A stretch of DNA of 64,000 nucleotides from Prosopocoilus inquinatus. Lineage: Eukaryota > Arthropoda > Insecta > Coleoptera > Lucanidae. This document shows, in pieces, positions 59,801-64,000 of this stretch (its first letter is position 1; every line of letters begins with the position of its first letter). The notes under the pieces were generated by a model. It did no database searches. It worked only from the letters and a program-made list of their open reading frames with translations, and was not told the origin of the DNA. Both the position numbers and the translations under genes were made by a program. The stretch spans positions 54,980,101-55,044,100 of the forward strand of contig CM069872.1 of NCBI GenBank assembly GCA_036172665.1, in the 5' to 3' direction.

Positions 59801-62800
59801 GATGGATAGGCCACCGATGAAGCGCGGGAGAGGTCGAGATCGTAAAAATTTCGGCTGAAGCTGCGGCAATTGACGATTTACGTGACGTGTCAACGTTAAT
59901 GTGGCTTAGATTGGTGGGAGATCCGAATGTTTTTTACAAAATCGTAATAGCACTGCATTGGGGGGAATTCGGCGCAACGCATATTCCAACTCGCAATAGC
60001 ACTGCACCGGAGGGAATTCGCCGCTACCACCTTCTAGTTAACTACGCGTTTCTAAATTATTCCCTGGGCGCCAAAAGCAAAAAGTGAGGTTATTCTTATC
60101 ACCGGAAGATTTAATTATTTACTATCTTTTGACCGCAAGAGAGTTTATCACTGGTGTCTAGGAAATATCAAAATGTTGCAAACTGATTAAGTAATGAATA
60201 ATCATCGCTAAGTCCGTTGGAATATAGGGTTCGTCGGAAGATCTACTAATTATTTATCTTTTAAACGCAGGCCAGTTTATCACCAGTGTCCAGGAAATAT
60301 CAGAATGTTGCAAACAGATTAATGAATAATCATCGCTGTATCAACAGGAATAGAGAAGTCGTTTGAAGATTTAATTTAATTATTCGTCTTTTAACCGCAA
60401 GTCAGATCAACAATAACACAAAATCGCAATAGCACAGCATCGGGGGGAATTCGCCGCAACGCATATTCCAACTCGCAGTAGCACTGCACCGGAGGGAATT
60501 CGCCGCTACCACCTTCTAGTTAACGACGCGTTTCTAAATTATTCCCAGGGCCCCAAAAGCAAAAAGTGGGGTTATTCTTATCACCGGAAGATTTAATTAT
60601 TTACTATCTTTTGACCGCAAGAGAGTTTATCACTGGTGTCCAGGAAATATCAAAATGTTGCAAACCGATTAAGTAATGAATTATCATCGCTAAGTTCGTT
60701 GGAACATAGGATTCGTCGGAAGATCTACTAATTATTTATCTTTTAAACGCAGGTCAGTTTATCACCAGTGTCCAGGAAATATCAGAATGTTGCAAAGCGA
60801 TTAATGAAGAATCAGCGCAGTATCGACAGGAATGGAGGATTCGTCCGAGGATTTAATTTAATTATTTATCTTTTAACCGCGTGTCAGTTTATCGCTGGTG
60901 TGCACGAAATATCAGAATGTTGCAAACAGATTAATGAATAATCATCGCTGTGTCAACAGGAATAGAGGAGTCGTTGGAGGATTTAATTTAATTATTCGTC
61001 TTTTAACCGCAAGTCCGATCAAAACTAACACAAAATCGCAATAGCACTGCATCGGGGGGAATTCGCCACAACGCATATTCCAACTCGCAATAGCACTGCA
61101 CCGGAGGGAATTCGCCGCTACCACCTCATAGTTAACAACGCGTTTCTAAATTATTCTCTGGGCGCCAAAAGCAAAAAGTGAGGTTATTCTTATCACCGGA
61201 AGATTTAATTATTTACTGTCTTTTGACTGCAAGAGAGTTTATCACTGGTGTCCAGGAAATATGAAAATGTTGCAAACTGATTAAGTAATGAATAATCATC
61301 GCTAAATCCGTTGGAATATAGGATTCGTCGGAAGATCTACTAATTATTTATCTTTTAAACGCAGGCCAGTTTATCACCAGTGTCCAGGAAATATCAGAAT
61401 GTTGCAAAGCGATTAATGATGAATCAGCGCTGTATCAACAGGAATAGAGGAGTCGTTTGAAGATTTAATTTAATTATTCGTCTTTTAACCGCAAGTCAGA
61501 TCAACACTAACACAAAATCGCAATAGCACTGCATCGGGGGGAATTCGCCACAACGCATATTCCAACTCGCAAGAGCACTGCACCGGAGTGAATTCGCCGC
61601 TACCACCTTCTAGTTAACGACGCGTTTCTAAATTATTCCCAGGGCCCCAAAAGCAAAAAGTGGGGTTATTCTTATCACCGGAAGATTTAATTATTTACTA
61701 TCTTTTGACCGCAAGAGAGTTTATCACTGGTGTCTAGGAAATATCAAAATGTTGCAAACTGATTAAGTAATGAATAATCATCGCCAAGTCCGTTGGAACA
61801 TAGGATTCGTCGGAAGATCTACTAATTATTTATCTTTTAAACGCAGGCCAGTTTATCACCAGTGTCCAGGAAATATCAGAATGTTGCAAAGCGATTAATG
61901 AAGAATCAGCGCAGTATCGACAGGAATGGAGGAGTCGTCCGAAGATTTAATTTAATTATTCGTCTTTTAACCGCAAGTCAGATCAACACTAACACAAAAT
62001 CGCAATAGCACTGGATCGGGGGGAATTCGCCGCAACGCATATTCCAACTCGCAAGAGCACTGCACCGGAGGGAATTCGCCGCTACCACCTTCTAGTTAAC
62101 GACGCGTTTCTAAATTATTCCCAGGGCGCCAAAAGCAAAAAGTGAGGTTATTCTTATCACCGGAAGATTTAATTATTTACTGTCTTTTGACTGCAAGAGA
62201 GTTTATCACTGGTGTCCAGGAAATATGAAAATGTTGCAAACTGATTAAGTAATGAATAATCATCGCTAAATCCATTGGAATATAGGATTCGTCGGAAGAT
62301 CTACTAATTATTTATCTTTTAAACGCAGGCCAGTTTATCACCAGTGTCCAGGAAATATCAGAATTTTGCAAAGCGATTAATGATGAATCAGCGCTGTATC
62401 AACAGGAATAGAGGAGTCGTTTGAAGATTTAATTTAATTATTTATGTTTTAACCGCGTGTCAGTTTATCGCTGGTGTGCACGAAATATCAGAATGTTGCA
62501 AACAGATTAATGAATAATCATTGCTGTATCAACAGGAACAGAGGAATCGTTTGAAGATTTAATTTAATTATTCGTCTTTTAACCGCAAGTCAGATCAACA
62601 CTAACACAAAATCGCAATAGCACTGCATCGGGGGGTATTCGCCGATACGCATATTCCAACTCGCAGTAGCACTGCATCGAGGGGAATTTGCCGCTACCAC
62701 ATTCTAGTTAATGACTCGTGAAGTGAGCGTGCCAAGTGCAAATTTTGTGAGTATTGATCGGTCTGAGTGTGTCTGACCGATAATGTGGCTTAGATTGGCA

Positions 62801-63650
62801 GGAGAACCGAATTTTTTTTACAACATCGCAATAGCACCGCACCGGGTGGCATTCGCCGCAGTGCACGATTCAATTCGCAATAGCACTGCACTAGGTGGCA
62901 TTCGCCGCAACGCACACTTCTGTCAGTAAACGACGCGCTCTTTTCTCGACAATTCTCAAGCAGCTGTTTGATATTTCCGGATCAATCGTTCCGGTGAATT
63001 GAGCCGGCCAAGTGCAGCAAATGTTGAAGTATTGATCAATCTGTGTGTTTCTGAGCTTATGTCTTTGATTACCGGGGCATCCGAATTTTTTACAAACTCG
63101 CAATAGCGCTGCGCCTGGAGGAATTCGCCGCAACGCATATTCCACTAAGTAAACGACGCGCTTTTTTTTCGACAATCCTAAAGCAGCTGTTTGATGTTTC
63201 TGCAACGCACGTTTCAGTAAACGACACGCTCTTTTCTCGACAATTCTTAGATTGGTGGAAGATCCGATTTTTTTTACAAACTCGCAATAGCACTACACTT
63301 GGGGGTATTCGCCGCAACGCACATTTCAGTAAACGACGCTTTTTTTCTCGATAGTTCTCAAGCAGCTGTCCGATGTTTCCGGATAAATCGATGCGGTGAA
63401 GTGAGCGCGCCAAGTTGCAGCAAATGTCGGAGTATTGATCAATCTGAGCGTTTCAAAAACCTTACTTGTGGGTACTTACCGCTGTCCGTTTCGCGTAGCG
63501 CCGTACGAAGAATAATGTGGTTTCCGTCTTCCCTTCTCCAGAGTATTCGCGGTTCCGGCTGTCCTGTCGCTTTACATATTAATGTGACGTTGTCCCCTTC
63601 GGACGCCGTGACGTCCCCGCTGGTCTCTGCGTCGTCGATGTCGGGCGGAA
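44660..63650 (-). CDS. DIP/Lachesin-type Ig-domain cell-adhesion protein (5' part outside window)
   Basis: Minus-strand join, in coding order: 63480-63650, 56219-56347, 55983-56121, 55761-55909, 52710-52775, 49386-49466, 44660-44841; about 305 residues. It starts inside the protein at the Ig1-Ig2 linker (VPPDI). Ig2 has LIC...W...GAYLCIASN, Ig3 LKC...YW...NYQCVASN, each with its cysteine pair, and Ig3 ends [21 protein letters not shown] and VSKRI are hallmarks of the insect IgLON-like group (DIPs, Lachesin). These are cell-surface proteins, mostly neuronal; DIPs bind Dpr proteins in wiring. A Thr stalk, a Gly/Gln linker and a hydrophobic tail follow, suggesting a GPI anchor. All phases agree. 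The Ig1 exon(s) and signal peptide must lie beyond 64000. Which DIP it is cannot be decided. Confidence 0.85.
44842..45260. other. Intron of the Ig gene, nothing recognised
   Basis: AT-rich DNA without repeats or exons that I could support. Confidence 0.4.
45270..46010 (+). repeat. ~140-bp satellite, cluster 4
   Basis: Five copies of the cttgtaacggtcc core near 45296, 45432, 45578, 45731 and 45885, same orientation as the other clusters. Confidence 0.85.
46040..46740 (+). repeat. Purine-rich repeated block
   Basis: Loosely repeated text (gatgactttgaaagaatc, taacgtgattttaaag, agaagaagaagacc) recurs at roughly 140-200-bp intervals. Strong plus-strand purine bias produces long minus-strand Ser/Leu frames without meaning. 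Confidence 0.5.
46740..47040 (+). repeat. ~95-100-bp tandem repeat, three copies
   Basis: aatcaagtatgatttg or aatcaagaatgatttg, with a following ctcgta(g)acttgttt, occurs near 46767, 46860 and 46962. Confidence 0.6.
47230..47800 (+). repeat. ~140-bp satellite, cluster 5
   Basis: Four copies of the acttgtaacggtcc core near 47320, 47456, 47590 and 47745, with aaacggattctgttcc between. Confidence 0.8.
47801..49385. other. Intron of the Ig gene, no further exon seen
   Basis: Contains g-run at 48061-48075 and A-rich tracts. A short plus-strand frame after tgcttccag near 48661 has no family support. Confidence 0.4.
49386..49466 (-). CDS. Ig gene exon: Gly/Gln-rich linker
   Basis: The acceptor tttgttgcag leads to LNTMLNF, seven glycines, [14 protein letters not shown] and the donor gtaagtaac. 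Low complexity but phase-correct on both sides, between the Thr stalk and the terminal exon. It may be alternatively spliced. Confidence 0.65.
49467..51400. repeat. Intron with dispersed agggtcggaccaaaa motif
   Basis: agggtcggaccaaaa occurs near 50066, 50224 and 50965. The first and last are followed by aaaacgggcgt(t/c)cgaattatt, so a ~100-bp dispersed repeat is present. GC-rich tract at 49840-49890. No exon seen. Confidence 0.45.
51440..52270 (+). repeat. 379-bp direct duplication
   Basis: gaatgtttgccttgtgagtcat at about 51487 and 51866 starts two long matching stretches (cgtcccaaactgag or cgtcccgaactgag, ctctgaaattggtcgtgc). The copies are clearly diverged. Confidence 0.7.
52271..52709. 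other. Intron, nothing recognised
   Basis: AT-rich; contains a doubled taataattaatttcgcgaa near 52319 and 52358. Confidence 0.4.
52710..52775 (-). CDS. Ig gene exon: poly-Thr stalk
   Basis: The acceptor ttccttacag is followed by ETKIV, twelve consecutive Thr codons of mixed third base (acg, acc, aca), EVSTT and the donor gtaagta. The mixed codons argue for selection on the protein rather than a pure DNA repeat. It is a likely O-glycosylated stalk between Ig3 and the membrane. Confidence 0.75.
52776..54400. other. Intron, nothing recognised apart from T-rich runs
   Basis: No exon with family similarity. cgctacgca-like hits and frames at 53231-53570 have no support. Confidence 0.4.
54400..55745 (+). 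repeat. 476-bp tandem repeat, almost three copies
   Basis: The anchor gaaactaaaatcgccgaggg recurs at about 54403, 54879 and 55355, exactly 476 bp apart. Within each unit a half-repeat (aaaagctcgcgtttaatctcgtcgc) occurs twice. A partial fourth copy runs to about 55745, only ~15 bp from the donor of the Ig3 exon. Confidence 0.9.
55761..55909 (-). CDS. Ig gene exon: second half of Ig3
   Basis: The acceptor tcttgcag leads to [12 protein letters not shown], then [27 protein letters not shown] and TIRLYG at the donor gtaagaat. DFxxYxCVAxNS(L/M)G(K/E)TDGTIRLY is the classic Ig3 end of the DIP group. Confidence 0.9.
55983..56121 (-). CDS. Ig gene exon: first half of Ig3
   Basis: The acceptor ccttttctag leads to [17 protein letters not shown], then [12 protein letters not shown] and HYWIKD. 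LVGAP, C-x-VEA-x-P and YW are typical of DIP Ig3. The donor is gtgagtg. Confidence 0.9.
56219..56347 (-). CDS. Ig gene exon: second half of Ig2
   Basis: The acceptor gtttcgcag leads to [38 protein letters not shown] and TLNIN at gtaagtga. [20 protein letters not shown] is the strongest family signature in the window. Confidence 0.95.
56400..57080. repeat. Intron: poly-C tract and doubled dispersed segment
   Basis: A run of C lies at about 56439-56456. gattatttctgctg(t/c)(a/g)ctt followed by cgact(t/c)ggacagg occurs near 56790 and 56972, related to 34640-34725. Confidence 0.5.
57110..59150 (+). repeat. A-rich array with TCAAGGTCA motifs, ~440-bp longer period
   Basis: tcaaggtca cores recur every ~50-150 bp (for example 57236, 57418, 57592, 57828, 57948, 58101, 58242, 58344, 58444, 58618, 58785, 58938, 59070). 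The block ggttgcgtgcgcaaaccatcc recurs near 57523, 57882 and (diverged) 58383. Same strand bias as the other arrays. Confidence 0.7.
59151..59880. other. Intron, nothing recognised
   Basis: Short ggcggcggc tracts at 59353 and 59591. No exon seen. Confidence 0.4.
59880..62720 (+). repeat. Higher-order satellite with 482- and 612-bp units
   Basis: The anchor tcgcaatagcactgcacc (variants included) recurs at about 59991, 60473, 61085, 61567, 62049 and 62661, spacing 482, 612, 482, 482 and 612 bp. The long units contain one extra ~130-bp sub-repeat carrying aaatatcagaatgttgcaaa. Units share ggaattcgccgctaccacc and ttcttatcaccggaagattt. Confidence 0.9.
62721..63420 (+). repeat. Diverged outlying copies of the satellite end
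   Basis: Shorter blocks with gcaatagcactgcac, attcgccgcaacgcac and agtaaacgacgcgct recur near 62828, 62878, 63100, 63200 and 63290. gcttagattgg appears at 62787 and ttagattgg at 63247, recalling the end motif of the element at 17-268. Confidence 0.6.
63480..63650 (-). CDS. Ig gene exon: Ig1-Ig2 linker and first half of Ig2
   Basis: The acceptor gttttccag leads to (V)[31 protein letters not shown], then ILWRREDG and ends ETDS at gtaagtacc. VPPDI, E-G-x-NVTL-x-C-x-A-x-G and WRRED are typical of DIP/Lachesin. NVT is a potential N-glycosylation site. It is the most 5' exon of this gene in the window. Confidence 0.95.
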
Positions 63651-64000
63651 CTGGAAAACACATTGCCCTCAGCTCGGTAATTAGGCTTGGAAACACCCGC
63701 CGCGTTCATTAACGTTCCATTTTTTATTTCCGTTCGAAGAAGACGGGAGGATTCGAATTTTTCAGTAATCACGTCAGAGAAATTATATTCTAAATTCGTT
63801 TTCTTTTTACTATTGGAGTTACGCGCGCGTATTTTTAGGTCTAGCTGACAAAATTGTTTCGTTAGGTAGTATTCTCACAAGGACTGAAAAAAAATAGTCC
63901 GCGACGATTTGGTAATAATTAAGCGTGAAAATTTCCGCCGCATACATCAACGTCAGTCATTTTATTTTTCTTTTATTTCTATTCGAAGAAGACTTTGGAA
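63651..64000. other. Intron of the Ig gene, no exon recognised
   Basis: AT-rich sequence. The expected Ig1 exon with its cysteines was not found up to the window edge. Confidence 0.4.

Overview
The window reads as nuclear DNA of an arthropod, most likely an insect. It has AT-rich introns with GT/AG (and apparently GC/AG) boundaries, short GC-rich exons, and two neuronal surface-protein genes of families known from insects. No bacterial, viral or organellar gene organisation is visible. The species cannot be named from the sequence.

Gene 1 (+ strand, coding 9769-28156) is a full-length Cys-loop ligand-gated ion channel subunit closest in feel to the invertebrate GluCl/HisCl/orphan anion-channel group. 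I assembled nine coding exons whose phases all agree, from a signal-peptide exon at 9769-9821 to the TM4 exon and stop at 28154-28156, giving about 405 residues. Its pore helix TM2 is very unusual: Leu at 2', Phe at 9' and several bulky residues. Its TM3-TM4 loop is very short.

Gene 2 (- strand, 44660-63650, 5' end beyond the window) is an IgLON-like cell-adhesion gene of the DIP (Dpr-interacting protein)/Lachesin type. Seven exons are visible: two halves of Ig2, two halves of Ig3, a poly-Thr stalk exon, a Gly/Gln-rich exon and a terminal exon ending in a GPI-like hydrophobic tail. The two genes are convergent, with about 16 kb of non-coding DNA between their 3' ends.

Everything else is dominated by repeats. 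1-9.7 kb holds a fold-back MITE, a ~430-bp array, a 438-bp satellite and an element carrying a 155-bp minisatellite. The gene 1 introns hold a 181-bp repeat, a ~135-bp repeat, an E-box-rich ~180-bp satellite, a long A-rich array with many TCAAGGTCA motifs, and a very uniform 408-bp satellite. The intergenic region (28.3-44.5 kb) holds more TCAAGGTCA arrays, a ~140-bp satellite in several clusters and small hairpin elements. The gene 2 introns hold further clusters of that ~140-bp satellite, a 476-bp triplication, another TCAAGGTCA array and a 482/612-bp higher-order satellite.

No tRNA, rRNA, CRISPR array or intact transposase/reverse transcriptase gene was recognised. All exon calls are by eye from splice phase and family pattern. 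Repeat boundaries are approximate.
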